In this document: one piece after another, positions 45,972 through 54,529 of the stretch
Position numbering within the stretch: the stretch's first letter is position 1
Layout: every line of letters begins with the position of its first letter
NCBI RefSeq assembly: GCF_003545885.1
Contig: NZ_QHCT01000004.1
Span: forward strand, 339,001-403,000
Length of the DNA stretch: 64,000 nt
Direction: 5' to 3'
From: Leptospira stimsonii
GTDB lineage: Bacteria > Spirochaetota > Leptospiria > Leptospirales > Leptospiraceae
Translations under genes and position numbers: made by a program
The notes under the pieces: generated by a model
What the model saw: only the letters and a program-made list of their open reading frames with translations
Told to the model about the DNA's origin: nothing
Database searches by the model: none

Positions 45972-46670
45972 ATGAAAAAAATAGGGATACTGTCGGCTTT
46001 CGTTTGTGTGGGCCTTCTATTCTTTCAGTGTAAGAGCAAGTCTGCGGACCCAACGAAGGGTGTGATCACGTTTGTAAAAGGAACCGTTTCGATTCAACGC
46101 GGGGATCAAAAGATACCTGCTACGGTTTCTCAAGAAATTCAGAACGAAGACGTTGTGATCACCGGGCCGAAATCGGTAGTAACGATTGTCTTTGGAGAAA
46201 ATTCTTCGGTGATCGAAATTCAATCGGATTCTCAGTTTCGTTTAAAACAAGAATCGCATGAAAAGATTTTCTTTCAAGATCGAGGAAGCTCCTGGGTTCT
46301 TTCGAACAAGTTGTTAAAGGGCGATAAGCTCAGCGTACATACGCCTACGAGTACGGCCGGGGTTAGGGGAACCAAGTTTTTTACTGCGGTTCACGAAGAC
46401 ATGACCTTTACCTGTCATTGCGAAGGTCAGATCGAATTAGAAAACGTAGCATCCCATTCCAAAAAAGTGAATGACACCGACTATCTTGCCGTTACGCGAG
46501 GTTCTAAAACGATTTATATTACGCTGAAAGATCTGCAAGAGGCTAAACTTGTTTATTCTCACAATCATAGCGAGATCGAAAATTCTCCTTTGGGTCCTCA
46601 AAGTCAAATGGCGCCGGAACAGGTGAAAGTTTTACTTTCTCTCATTAGAAAAAAATTGGATTCTCCCTGA
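45972..46670 (+). CDS. FecR-domain lipoprotein
   Basis: 232 residues. The signal peptide ends VGLLFFQC, giving a lipidated Cys20. The body contains the FecR (DUF) beta-helical region with [32 protein letters not shown] and [20 protein letters not shown], the usual 'V.T.....VRGT' repeat of periplasmic or surface FecR-like lipoproteins. No associated ECF sigma factor is adjacent, so it is not part of a Fec-type system; it is perhaps a structural or adhesin-like lipoprotein. Ribosome site GGAG. Confidence 0.87.
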   Translation: MKKIGILSAFVCVGLLFFQCKSKSADPTKGVITFVKGTVSIQRGDQKIPATVSQEIQNEDVVITGPKSVVTIVFGENSSVIEIQSDSQFRLKQESHEKIFFQDRGSSWVLSNKLLKGDKLSVHTPTSTAGVRGTKFFTAVHEDMTFTCHCEGQIELENVASHSKKVNDTDYLAVTRGSKTIYITLKDLQEAKLVYSHNHSEIENSPLGPQSQMAPEQVKVLLSLIRKKLDSP

Positions 46671-46693
46671 TACGTTAGAAAATTCTAAAATAA

Positions 46694-46720
46694 GCCGGAA
46701 CGAATACTATTCCGGCGTTT
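46694..46720 (+). terminator. bidirectional rho-independent terminator
   Basis: GCCGGAA, 9-base loop, TTCCGGC, then GTTTTC on the plus strand; the reverse is followed by TTATTTT. It stands 23 bp after the FecR-domain gene and between convergent genes (FecR and GH3). Confidence 0.8.
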
Positions 46721-46787
46721 TCTGCTTCGCTTAACAATTCCTTTCCTTAAAATTCAAAATCGACAAAAGTGGGAAATGATTCGATCT

Positions 46788-48113
46788 TCATCTCGAACCG
46801 AAGAATTTTTGCAGTTCCTTTAATCGGAGATTGCTTTGTTCTAAGTTCTTGTCGATGGAGTCGTTCGAACCCAATCGTATGAGTTCGTATAACACCTCGT
46901 AGACTTGTTCCCCATCGTAAGAAATCAGAAGTAAATCGGTGCCGGCATTTAAACTGTCCGCACTTGCTTGAACGATTCCACCCGAACGGTAATAGACTGG
47001 AAACATATTGAGATCGTCCGTGATTAAGATCGCCGACTTCGAACCTTCCTTCCTTAAAAAGTCTGTGATAACCGCTTTGGACAAAGAAACTGGGTTTTGC
47101 GAATCCAATCCCTTCCAAAAAGAATGAGATAACATTACGGCGATAGTTTTTTGTTCTTTCATCGAGTCGATAAAAGGAACGAGATCTTTGTTTTTCATCT
47201 CCGCGGTTGTTCGTCTCACGTTACCGTTAAAAAAATGCGTGTCCTCCGTCACTGTACCGATTCCGGGGAAGTGTTTTAACGTAGGAAGGATTCGATTTTC
47301 GATCATCACTTCGCAATACATTCTTACGAGTTCGGAAACCACTTCTGGATCGTTTGAGATCGCTCTGGTTTGAATTTGACTAAAGAAGTCGAGAGGATTG
47401 GAATTTTTTTCCATGAGGTCGGCCACTGGACTAAAATTAAAATTCACTCCGACGTACCGTAGATCCTTTGCTTTTTCGAAAATTGCCCTTCGCATTTTCG
47501 TTTTCGAATCGGAATCGATTGGAAACATTTTATACAATTCTAATAGAGAAGCGGGGCGTTTGAGAGGAGGGGAAAGTCTCGATACGATCCCACCTTCTTG
47601 ATCGGAGGAAATCAATGCGATCGGAAAGCCGAGATCTTTTCTGATTTTTTGAATCTTTTCGATCTTTCCTTTGAGTGTTTCTACGTTCATACCGGAAAGA
47701 TTATGCGAAGTGAGGAAAAAACCTGCGAAAGGAATTTTAAGGTAATTCTCCAAATCCTCATCGTTACGGTATCCTACGAGGATATGTTCCGCGAATTTTT
47801 TGAGTAGTTTCGGATCGGAATTCAAAACCGCTTTTTTTCTCGTTTGAAAGATGAGTTCCTTGTAGACCGAATTTGCGGCGCCCGCCCATACGAATAAAAG
47901 GGAAAGAAAGAGAAGGATACGAACGAATCGATCTCGATTCTTTTTGACAAGAGACGAAAAGAAAAGAGTGAACAAGAAGGTCGTGGAAAAAACGATCCAA
48001 AGACTTACGGACCTCACTTTTAAAAGAAGAGGATCTCGAATCAAAAATGTGATGGCGAAAAATCCGACGGAAAGGAGGAAACAGGAAAAATTCGTGATAC
48101 GTAGAATGAACAA
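46788..48113 (-). CDS. membrane-anchored GH3 beta-N-acetylhexosaminidase-like (NagZ group)
   Basis: 441 residues. Three N-terminal membrane helices (about residues 1-90: LLSVGFFAITFLI, LWIVFSTTFLFTLFFSSL, LLFLSLLFVWAGAANSVY) precede a GH3 barrel. Active-site motifs are LISSDQEGGIVSRL, KHFPGIGTVTEDTHF (the Asp-Thr-His dyad of NagZ) and ITDDLNMFPV (Asp nucleophile). NagZ proteins cut GlcNAc from peptidoglycan muropeptides and are normally soluble; the membrane anchor and an Ile where KHFPGHG is usual are odd. The start is TTG at 48113 with AAGGA seven bases upstream. It is divergent from the GH25 gene at 48536, so both glycosidases may act on the wall. Confidence 0.85.
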   Translation of the reverse strand: MFILRITNFSCFLLSVGFFAITFLIRDPLLLKVRSVSLWIVFSTTFLFTLFFSSLVKKNRDRFVRILLFLSLLFVWAGAANSVYKELIFQTRKKAVLNSDPKLLKKFAEHILVGYRNDEDLENYLKIPFAGFFLTSHNLSGMNVETLKGKIEKIQKIRKDLGFPIALISSDQEGGIVSRLSPPLKRPASLLELYKMFPIDSDSKTKMRRAIFEKAKDLRYVGVNFNFSPVADLMEKNSNPLDFFSQIQTRAISNDPEVVSELVRMYCEVMIENRILPTLKHFPGIGTVTEDTHFFNGNVRRTTAEMKNKDLVPFIDSMKEQKTIAVMLSHSFWKGLDSQNPVSLSKAVITDFLRKEGSKSAILITDDLNMFPVYYRSGGIVQASADSLNAGTDLLLISYDGEQVYEVLYELIRLGSNDSIDKNLEQSNLRLKELQKFFGSR

Positions 48114-48535
48114 AATCGATTCCTTTTGTTTTTTTGATATTCTCTCTCGCTAACAAACTTTTTCGACAAAGACATCTTTACAACCTTCAATTCTTCCTTT
48201 TTCTTCGAGTTTTTTTGGGGGATGGTCGCGAGGATTTGGAAAGATCCAGAGGAGCGAGATTCCTCAAGAAGTTTCGTCGGTGATACAATGAACTTTCTTT
48301 CGAATTCTTATGGAAACGAATCGAATCCGAGATTTCAGATTTTTCCCATCAGCGAAGAATTTCTACTCGTACGTGAGTTCCGAGTGGCCGCCCTGATGGG
48401 TTTGACGTAAGTCCTCTTTTCCGGTTCACCGTTTTTCTCGAAAGAATTTCGAAAAGAGTCAAAATTCTCTTTTCTTCTTTGAATTACCTTTCTTTGATAG
48501 AAAACATTCGATTCCATTTCGAAAAAAAATCAGCG
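48114..48535. other. intergenic stretch between divergent glycosidase genes
   Basis: About 420 bp. No convincing gene or operator was seen. It must hold both promoters. A short plus frame (48222-48410) has no domain and no ribosome site. Confidence 0.4.
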
Positions 48536-49249
48536 ATGAAACCGAGACTTCTTTTTTCTATCCTATTGATCGTCTGCGCTTTGTTTGGCGGATACAAAGC
48601 GATCGATACCGGAAAAATCTGGTTCGTATATCCTTCCGAGGAAAAATATCCGTTACGCGGAATCGACGTATCACACCACCAAGGTAGGATCGATTGGGGC
48701 AAGGTTCCGAAAGCTGAAATTTCATTCGTATATATCAAAGCCACTGAGGGAGCGGAATTTCAAGATTCTTCCTTTCGAACGAATTGGAAAGAGGCAAGAA
48801 AATCAGGATTCACGACCGGCGCTTATCATTTTTTTACCCTCTGCAAAACGGGAATTGAACAAGCAGAAAATTTTATAAGGCTGGTTCCAAATGAATTGGA
48901 TGCGTTGCCTCCGGTTGTCGATTTGGAATTTACGGGGAATTGTAAAGAACGACCGAATGTGGAGAATGTGAAGAAGGAAATTCAAGAATTTTTGCAAAGA
49001 ATCGATTCCCATTATGAGAGAAAGACAATTTTATATTTAACTTTCGAATTTATAGATCGCTATCTCGGAGAAGAATTTTTCGATCATCCGATTTGGATCC
49101 GAGATATTTACAAACATCCGAATACATTTTCCGATATTTCCTGGGTTTTGTGGCAGTATAAGAATCGAGGTAGAATCCCCGGTATCGAAGGATATGTGGA
49201 CCTCAATGTAATGAACGGACGTTTAGAAACTCTATTTTCTAAAAATTGA
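48536..49249 (+). CDS. GH25-family lysozyme-like protein
   Basis: 237 residues. An N-terminal hydrophobic segment (LLFSILLIVCALFGGYKAI) acts as a signal anchor, then the GH25 barrel: RGIDVSHHQGRIDWGKV (with catalytic Asp), FVYIKATEGAEFQDSSF, TTGAYHFF, and PPVVDLEF with the catalytic Glu of the DxE pair, ending in WVLWQYKNRGRIPGIEGYVDLNVM. GH25 enzymes cut the beta-1,4 bond of peptidoglycan. The ATG at 48536 is preferred over an upstream in-frame codon. Divergent from the NagZ-like gene. Confidence 0.9.
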   Translation: MKPRLLFSILLIVCALFGGYKAIDTGKIWFVYPSEEKYPLRGIDVSHHQGRIDWGKVPKAEISFVYIKATEGAEFQDSSFRTNWKEARKSGFTTGAYHFFTLCKTGIEQAENFIRLVPNELDALPPVVDLEFTGNCKERPNVENVKKEIQEFLQRIDSHYERKTILYLTFEFIDRYLGEEFFDHPIWIRDIYKHPNTFSDISWVLWQYKNRGRIPGIEGYVDLNVMNGRLETLFSKN

Positions 49250-49392
49250 ATGTTCGATACGTATTCTGGAATATTCGTCGAATCGTAAAAATTCGATTAG
49301 AAAAAAGACTCGATTATAAGTTGAAAAACAATGGCGCGGAAGATCATGCAAAAATCATAATAAAAAATAGAACGTTTTTGTTATTGTAAGTA

Positions 49393-49884
49393 ATGAAATT
49401 TAGAATCTCTATCGTTTTTATTTCTATTTTATTTCTTTCGACGTCATCTTTCATTCATAGCGGAATTCACAAAAGTTTAAAGGCGGATTGTTCTCACGAT
49501 TACGCTAATAAACTTTCGGTGGAAACAAAATCTACAGTCAATCTTCTTTGTAACTCTCTTCACCTGGAAACAAAACTCCGATTGGAGGTCGTGATTGTCC
49601 CGTTACTCGATCAACTCACGGAGGAAGAATACGCAGTGAAATACTTTCAAAAATTCGCGCAGACCGATTCTTCCTTTCCGGAATACGGAATCGTCGTATT
49701 GATATCTTTTAGTGATAGAAAGATTCGAATCGAATTAGGCAAGGTTGCCGCTACGAGGATGTCTAATTCGGAAGCAAAAGAAATCATCGAAAAAGATTTT
49801 ATCCCTTACTTCCGCCAAGGTCAGTTGAACCCGGGTGTTTCTAACGGAGTCAAAGCCATTGTGGATTGGTATTCCGTTCACTGA
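49393..49884 (+). CDS. TPM-domain protein
   Basis: 163 residues. After a signal peptide (SIVFISILFLSTSSFIHS), the TPM (TLP18.3, Psb32 and MOLO-1) domain is seen: LRLEVVIVPLLDQLTEEEYAVKYFQKF, then YGIVVLISFSDRKIRIELGKVAA, and IIEKDFIPYFRQGQLNPGVSNGVKAIV. TPM proteins are periplasmic or membrane proteins, some with phosphatase activity. The start is ATG at 49393 with little ribosome site. Its stop lies 6 bp before the end of the convergent VOC gene. Confidence 0.83.
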   Translation: MKFRISIVFISILFLSTSSFIHSGIHKSLKADCSHDYANKLSVETKSTVNLLCNSLHLETKLRLEVVIVPLLDQLTEEEYAVKYFQKFAQTDSSFPEYGIVVLISFSDRKIRIELGKVAATRMSNSEAKEIIEKDFIPYFRQGQLNPGVSNGVKAIVDWYSVH

Positions 49885-49890
49885 AGAGAA

Positions 49891-50343
49891 TCATCTTCCA
49901 TCGAAAGCTTCTTGAAGAGTTTTTATATCCAGTTTGTTCATGGAAAGCATCGCCTGCATCGCGCGATTTGCCTTTTCACGATCTGCATTTTGTAAGAATT
50001 TTCCAAGCACCGAAGGAATGATCTGCCAAGAAAGACCGAACTTATCTTTGAGCCAACCGCATCTTTGGGTTTCGCCGCCTTGAGAGAGTTTTTCCCAAAA
50101 ATCATCGATTTCTTCTTGTGTCTCGCAGTTTACAAAAAAAGAAACAGCGGGCGAAAACGTAAAGTGTGGTCCGCCGTCCAAGGCCAAGAAGTCTTGACCC
50201 TCGAGTTGAAACGCGGCGCTTACTACTTTTTCTCCGTTTTTAGAGATCTGTTCCACTTTCGAATTTGGAAAGACGGACGTATAAAAATCGATCGCTTCAC
50301 CGAGATTGTCGTTGAACCAGAGAAAGGGTTTGATTTTTTTCAT
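49891..50343 (-). CDS. VOC/PhnB-like glyoxalase-fold protein
   Basis: 150 residues of the PhnB-like VOC group: KKIKPFLWFNDNLGEAIDFYTSVF, FQLEGQDFLALDGGPHFTFSPAVSFFVNCETQEEIDDFW, and GWLKDKFGLSWQIIP. Metal-binding residues of VOC enzymes are partly visible (His in GGPHFTF, Gln near the end). Last gene of the ArsR-SRPBCC-membrane-VOC operon; it overlaps the preceding gene by four bases (ATGA). Confidence 0.87.
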   Translation of the reverse strand: MKKIKPFLWFNDNLGEAIDFYTSVFPNSKVEQISKNGEKVVSAAFQLEGQDFLALDGGPHFTFSPAVSFFVNCETQEEIDDFWEKLSQGGETQRCGWLKDKFGLSWQIIPSVLGKFLQNADREKANRAMQAMLSMNKLDIKTLQEAFDGR

Positions 50344-50771
50344 CGTTTCCCTTCTTGCTTTTCGAGAATTTTACCGCCTAACCACGCAGAGGGGAGCGCG
50401 CTGAGGATCAGTGCGATCGGATACCAGATCGGTCCAAGCTTGTATTGTATGGCTCCGATCGCTCCGAGGGTGCTGAGAATAAACCCGATTCCTCCCAAGA
50501 TGAGCGCGTGACGCATCGGATTTTTAGGAGCGAAATACGCGGTGATATAACTGCCTAACACTCCGTACGGCAATCGATAGGAAAGTGCGAGGGCGTTCAG
50601 CCCGTTGTCGAACATAGGTTCACCCCAAGGCGGATAAACATTCAAAACGTGTAATATTTGATCGGTTCCTAGGGAAATAACGAAAATCGTTACGAGTCCG
50701 ATCAAAACGGCTCCGGTACTTTTTAGAAGATTCATAAAAAGTGAATCCTTCTTTTCTAATGTCTTCGTCAT
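50340..50771 (-). CDS. small membrane protein in ArsR operon
   Basis: 143 residues with about four hydrophobic helices (LLKSTGAVLIGLVTIFVISLG, LPYGVLGSYITAYF, ALILGGIGFILSTLGAIGA and PIALILSALPSAWLGG). Related small membrane proteins are seen next to SRPBCC genes in other bacteria, function unknown. It overlaps the SRPBCC gene before it and the VOC gene after it by four bases each (ATGA), so the whole unit is translated as one coupled operon. Confidence 0.83.
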   Translation of the reverse strand: MTKTLEKKDSLFMNLLKSTGAVLIGLVTIFVISLGTDQILHVLNVYPPWGEPMFDNGLNALALSYRLPYGVLGSYITAYFAPKNPMRHALILGGIGFILSTLGAIGAIQYKLGPIWYPIALILSALPSAWLGGKILEKQEGKR

Positions 50772-51298
50772 TTTGTATCTCCTAATACTTGTTCGGATAA
50801 AAGAATTTCATCGAGTCTTTCGTAACTACTAGAAACCCCGCCTTCCATCGGAGAATGAATTACGGAATCCCTTGCTTGAACAGACTCATACTCCATCGTC
50901 GCCGTCATAAAAGTTCGTCCGTCCTTTTCGGTAAAAACGGTGGTGATCCATGATTCTCCCGCATACCAGGCTTCGTCGAAAACTTCCGTGTGAACGATTC
51001 TTTCCGGTCTTTGGATTTCTTTATAAACGCCGCCCATTCCCATCGTTCTACCGTCTTCGTGTTTCCAAAAGTAGCGATATTTTCCGCCGACTTTAAAATC
51101 GATTTCGCAAACATCCATAGACCAACCCGGTGGACCCAAAAGCCAACGTCGGACGTATTTCGGTTTTGTGATCGTTTCAAAAACCATTTTTCGAGGCGCG
51201 TTGAATTCTCGAGTCATCACGATTTCCAGATCATCTTTGGGAACCAGTTTTAAATTTCCGGCCTTGTTCATATCAATCTCCGAATTTGTTTTCTTCAT
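50768..51298 (-). CDS. SRPBCC/AHSA1-domain protein
   Basis: 176 residues of the same group as 7341-7811: DLEIVMTREFNAPRKMVFETITKPKYVRRWLLGPPGWSM, FKVGGKYRYFWKHEDG and the C-terminal SYERLDEILLSEQ helix. The start codon ATG at 51298 directly follows the ArsR stop (TAG then ATG with no gap), the tightest possible coupling. Ligand unknown. Second ArsR-SRPBCC module in the window; the two SRPBCC proteins are only distantly similar. Confidence 0.88.
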   Translation of the reverse strand: MKKTNSEIDMNKAGNLKLVPKDDLEIVMTREFNAPRKMVFETITKPKYVRRWLLGPPGWSMDVCEIDFKVGGKYRYFWKHEDGRTMGMGGVYKEIQRPERIVHTEVFDEAWYAGESWITTVFTEKDGRTFMTATMEYESVQARDSVIHSPMEGGVSSSYERLDEILLSEQVLGDTK

Positions 51299-51655
51299 CT
51301 AAGCTTTGTTCTTCTTCTTTGTCTTGAGCTCTTCTAAGAGATCATCCAGTTGTTCAAAACTTCCATCCCAGAATTTGCGATATTTCTCCAGCCAATCAAA
51401 CGCTTCCGCGAGAGGTTTGGCATGAATTCTTCTCGGTCGCTTTTGCGCCGCCCGGCTTCTCGAAATCAAACCGGCCTGTTCCAAAACTTTCAGATGTTTC
51501 GAAATGGCGGGTTGACTCATCGCAAACGGTTTTGCCAATTCCATCACGGAAGTTTCACCCGAGGCCAAACGGGAAAGGATCGCGCGGCGAGTCGGATCGG
51601 CGAGCGCCGCGAACGTTGCGTTCAAACGATTAGAAGTGGCGAGTTTAGAATTCAT
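51299..51655 (-). CDS. ArsR-family winged-helix regulator
   Basis: 118 residues: FAALADPTRRAILSRLASGE, SVMELAKPFAMSQPAISKHLKVLEQAGLI (helix-turn-helix), and the wing RAAQKRPRRIHAKPLAEAFDWLEKYRKFWDGS. This is the ArsR type that accompanies SRPBCC genes, with no metal cysteines. First gene of a four-gene operon reaching to 49891. Its start codon lies inside a 42-bp inverted repeat with perfect arms, so repressor binding to that DNA should block both transcription and access to the start. Confidence 0.92.
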   Translation of the reverse strand: MNSKLATSNRLNATFAALADPTRRAILSRLASGETSVMELAKPFAMSQPAISKHLKVLEQAGLISRSRAAQKRPRRIHAKPLAEAFDWLEKYRKFWDGSFEQLDDLLEELKTKKKNKA

Positions 51656-51691
51656 TCTTTATATAACCTATTAGTTATATAAAGAATGAAT
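51650..51691. promoter_or_regulatory. 42-bp inverted repeat over the ArsR start codon
   Basis: Arms at 51650-51667 and 51674-51691 are perfect complements over 18 bp, separated by six bases (CTATTA). The left arm includes the ArsR start codon (51653-51655). On the minus strand, TTGCTA-N17-TAATAG gives a possible promoter whose -10 falls in the loop. Confidence 0.8.
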
Positions 51692-51867
51692 AGCAAGCCT
51701 TTTTTAAAGTTTCGAGAAAAATGCGAATCTTAAAGCCGGGATTTAAGGGAGAATTTTTAGATTCTTCTTGGACTTTTTGTCACAATCGTATCGGACGAAG
51801 CGTCTTTCTTTTGAATAAACCGGGACGAATTCAATGGAAACGTTCCGGATCTTAATAGGACTTGGTT

Positions 51868-52485
51868 ATGACGATCAAAAAAATTCACTATGTTTCCGGA
51901 CTAACACTTTCCGTTTTTATCGGAGTGCATCTTTTCAATCATTTTATGAGCTTCTGGGGGCCTACTGCGCATATTTCGACGATGGAAATCTTACGTTTTG
52001 TTTATCGAAATCCGCTTGTGGAAACCTTGCTTCTTATCGCGGTCTTGACCCAAATCGTTTCTGGAATTCGTTTGTTTATTCGGAAAAGAAAGGAGGTCAC
52101 CAATTCTTTTGAACAATTGCAGATTCTAACCGGATTGTATCTCGCTCTTTTTTTGACGATTCATATGAGCGCGGTTCTTACGGGAAGATCCGTTCTTCAT
52201 CTCGATACGAACTTCTACTTTGGAGCGGCGGGTTTGAACACATTTCCGTTTAACGTATTTTTTATTCCTTACTATTCCTTGGCGATCATCTCCGTATTCG
52301 GTCACATCGCCGCGGTTCACAGAACGAAAATGAAACGTTCTCTTTTGGGTGCCTCGCCGGGACAACAATCCGTTTGGATCTTGATTTTGGGTGTCGTACT
52401 TACAGGCATTCTCATCTACGGTCTCACCAATCGTTTTAACGGATTTCAGATACCGAAAGAATACAAAGTGCTGACCGGAAACTAA
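51868..52485 (+). CDS. orphan cytochrome-b-like membrane protein (succinate dehydrogenase subunit type)
   Basis: 205 residues, five hydrophobic helices. Conserved histidines are placed as in di-haem cytochrome b subunits: HYVSGLTLSVFIGVHLFNHF, LTIHMSAVL, and GHIAAVHRTKMKR. It resembles the membrane anchor of succinate dehydrogenase/fumarate reductase, but no flavoprotein or iron-sulfur subunit gene is adjacent, so it may be a stand-alone cytochrome b or quinone-linked protein. ATG at 51868 (with TAGGA eight bases upstream) is preferred to an in-frame TTG six bases earlier. A strong terminator follows at 52562. Confidence 0.75.
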   Translation: MTIKKIHYVSGLTLSVFIGVHLFNHFMSFWGPTAHISTMEILRFVYRNPLVETLLLIAVLTQIVSGIRLFIRKRKEVTNSFEQLQILTGLYLALFLTIHMSAVLTGRSVLHLDTNFYFGAAGLNTFPFNVFFIPYYSLAIISVFGHIAAVHRTKMKRSLLGASPGQQSVWILILGVVLTGILIYGLTNRFNGFQIPKEYKVLTGN

Positions 52486-52561
52486 GTTCGATCTCGATTG
52501 CGAAACGAACGAAAAGAAGAATCCTATCTCTTCTTTGAAAACGAACTCCTTCTTAATTGGT

Positions 52562-52595
52562 GTCTCATGCAAAAAATTGCATGAGACTTTTTTTA
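52562..52595 (+). terminator. rho-independent terminator of the cytochrome-b-like gene
   Basis: GTCTCATGCAA, AAAA loop, TTGCATGAGAC, then a run of eight T. Perfect 11-bp stem, 77 bp after the stop codon. Confidence 0.88.
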
Positions 52596-52609
52596 TATGG
52601 TTGGAGATT

Positions 52610-53623
52610 CTAAAAATTTCCGTTTGTCAACGTCACAGTCGATTCTTTTTTCCACTGAGTCGGTTCGTGTCCGTAGACGACTTTTACTTTTGGATACGCT
52701 AAAGAAAAGGATCTCATTTTTCGAATACTTTCCAGACTTTTTACACGATCAACAACCGCTCCCGGAGTGACTTCGTTCTCAAATCCCGCTTTGAGATGGG
52801 AAGAATCGAATGTAAATAAAAATGCTCCCTCGGTTGAATTGAGTAAAACGGCTAATTCTCCCTCCGTATGTCCGTGAGCGGAAACGATCCAAACGGAACC
52901 GTCTCCGAAAAGATCATAAACTTTTCCTAATATAGGCATCTTTTGAAATTTATCTTTTTTTAGAATGGAAACGTCGAAGTCCACTTCCAGAGCGCGGGGG
53001 GCGTAACCGTGAAGAATCGAGAAAGCTTTGCTCGCGTCATCCGCTTCTTCTTCGGAGATTAAAATCCGCACAGGTCCTCTTTTCCGAAGTGCTCCCATTC
53101 CTCCGATATGATCCCAGTGCAAGTGGGAGATCAGGACGAATCTTAAATCTTCATTCGAAACGTTCAAAAGACTCAGCTGACTTGCGGAGTCGCGACCTTT
53201 TTCGGAGCGGCAGGGAATATTTAGAATCGGCCCGACCAGAGTAAAGTCGCAATGTCCTTGTTCGTCGACGGAAGGAACCCCGGAGTCCATAAGAAATTTT
53301 CCTTCTTTTGGATGTCTGACTAAATAACTCAAAGCGGGCACCCATTGTTCCACCTTTTGATTTTCAGGAGTTTTCGGATTTTTAGAATCGATCAGAATGG
53401 ACGGACCGGTAAGAACGTATCCGGTCAACAGTGCTTTCACTTCGAGTCGAGTCGGCTTGGAGAATACTTCCTCCCAAGTTCTAAAACGCTGTTCCGTTTT
53501 TTGAGTTTCCTTCCAGTCCCTGATTTCCTTTTTGAGCGGAGCTCCCAAAAAACAGCCGTAAGACGACGTTAGGATCGGAATGAGGAAAAGAAAAAGGGAT
53601 TTGTTGATGAACATTCGATACAC
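52610..53623 (-). CDS. metallo-beta-lactamase-fold hydrolase lipoprotein
   Basis: 337 residues. The signal peptide ends LTSSYGC, giving a lipidated Cys near residue 24, so the enzyme is anchored outside the cytoplasm. Metal motifs: ISHLHWDHIGG (HxHxDH), SAHGHTEGE, FDSSH, and VYGHEPTQW. The layout is that of lactonase-like MBL enzymes (AHL-lactonase or N-acyl-homoserine hydrolase relatives), substrate unknown. The GTG at 53623 has GGAGG seven bases upstream and is chosen over the ATG three codons later. Divergent from the Crp/Fnr gene at 53761. Confidence 0.85.
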   Translation of the reverse strand: MYRMFINKSLFLFLIPILTSSYGCFLGAPLKKEIRDWKETQKTEQRFRTWEEVFSKPTRLEVKALLTGYVLTGPSILIDSKNPKTPENQKVEQWVPALSYLVRHPKEGKFLMDSGVPSVDEQGHCDFTLVGPILNIPCRSEKGRDSASQLSLLNVSNEDLRFVLISHLHWDHIGGMGALRKRGPVRILISEEEADDASKAFSILHGYAPRALEVDFDVSILKKDKFQKMPILGKVYDLFGDGSVWIVSAHGHTEGELAVLLNSTEGAFLFTFDSSHLKAGFENEVTPGAVVDRVKSLESIRKMRSFSLAYPKVKVVYGHEPTQWKKESTVTLTNGNF

Positions 53624-53696
53624 TGTAAAACCTCCGGACGAATTCGGAATCTCTTGACTTCGAAGACGATCGAATACAGAATACATCGCTACTTCA

Positions 53697-53727
53697 AAAT
53701 CACCTGGAACTTTTGTTCCAGTGATTT
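53697..53727. promoter_or_regulatory. inverted repeat between MBL hydrolase and Crp/Fnr genes
   Basis: AAATCACCTGGAAC, TTTT, GTTCCAGTGATTT: complementary arms with one inserted base on the left. It lies 34 bp before the Crp/Fnr start codon and 74 bp from the hydrolase start, so it may be an operator for the divergent pair. Confidence 0.5.
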
Positions 53728-53760
53728 AAAAAATTCGGTTCGAATCCTTTCGGAGGGAAG

Positions 53761-54468
53761 ATGGAGTTTACGAAAGAGATCGCTCAAATCTTGGAACTCA
53801 GCATATTCTCGACCATAAAAAAAGAATCCTACTGGCCTCTTCTGGAAAGAGGGAGGATCGTAAAAATCACCGCGGGACAGATGATTCCTCAGAGTTCCGA
53901 TGGTACACGTTATGCGGGCTTGATTCTTTCAGGATTTTTTAGATTGTATTTATACGCTCCTTCCGGACGACAAACGACGGTTCGATATGCGAAACCCGGC
54001 GAGATGATGGGAATCGTGGGCGCAATCGTAACGGATGAAAAATCCGGAGAACCGGAAGAAACACACGTCCAGGCGTTAGCGGATTCGGAAGTTTTGGCCG
54101 TTTCCTTTGAGGACGTACGATTCTTCGGAAAAAAAACTCCGGACTTAGCATGGTTATTCGCAGAGGAATGTGCGAGAAGGGTGTACGCCGCTCTTAGGGA
54201 AGTCTATGGAATCGCGTTCACTAGCGTAAGACAAAGACTTGCCCGTCATTTGCTCTTGAACGCAATGAGTCAGGAATCTCCACCTTTTCTTTCGGTAAAA
54301 CTTTCTCAACAGGATCTCGCTGATTCGATCGGCACCGTTCGAGAAGTTGTGGTTCGAGAGTTGAGAAAACTCAAAAAGGAAGGTTTGATCGAAACCGTAA
54401 AGGGAAGAATCGAAATCGTACAGCCGGGACAATTATTTCTACTTTCTGAAGAATCAAAAGAAAATTGA
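53761..54468 (+). CDS. Crp/Fnr-family transcriptional regulator
   Basis: 235 residues. The cyclic-nucleotide-like beta-roll occupies about residues 20-130 (ITAGQMIPQSSDGTRYAGLILSGFFRLYLYAPSGRQTTVRYAKPGEMMG). It shows no Fnr cysteine cluster. The winged helix at the C-terminus is SQQDLADSIGTVREVVVRELRKLKKEGLIETVKGRIEIV. The ligand is unknown. Divergent from the MBL-fold lipoprotein gene, which is the obvious candidate target. ATG at 53761 is preceded by GGAGGG. Confidence 0.9.
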   Translation: MEFTKEIAQILELSIFSTIKKESYWPLLERGRIVKITAGQMIPQSSDGTRYAGLILSGFFRLYLYAPSGRQTTVRYAKPGEMMGIVGAIVTDEKSGEPEETHVQALADSEVLAVSFEDVRFFGKKTPDLAWLFAEECARRVYAALREVYGIAFTSVRQRLARHLLLNAMSQESPPFLSVKLSQQDLADSIGTVREVVVRELRKLKKEGLIETVKGRIEIVQPGQLFLLSEESKEN

Positions 54469-54529
54469 AGGATTAGATATTTGTAAATTACTGAAACGTC
54501 TATTTATGATATAGCCTAGACTACTTAAA

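Noticed and set aside
48222..48410. 62-codon plus frame between the glycosidase genes
   Set aside because: No ribosome site, no family, lies in a divergent promoter region.
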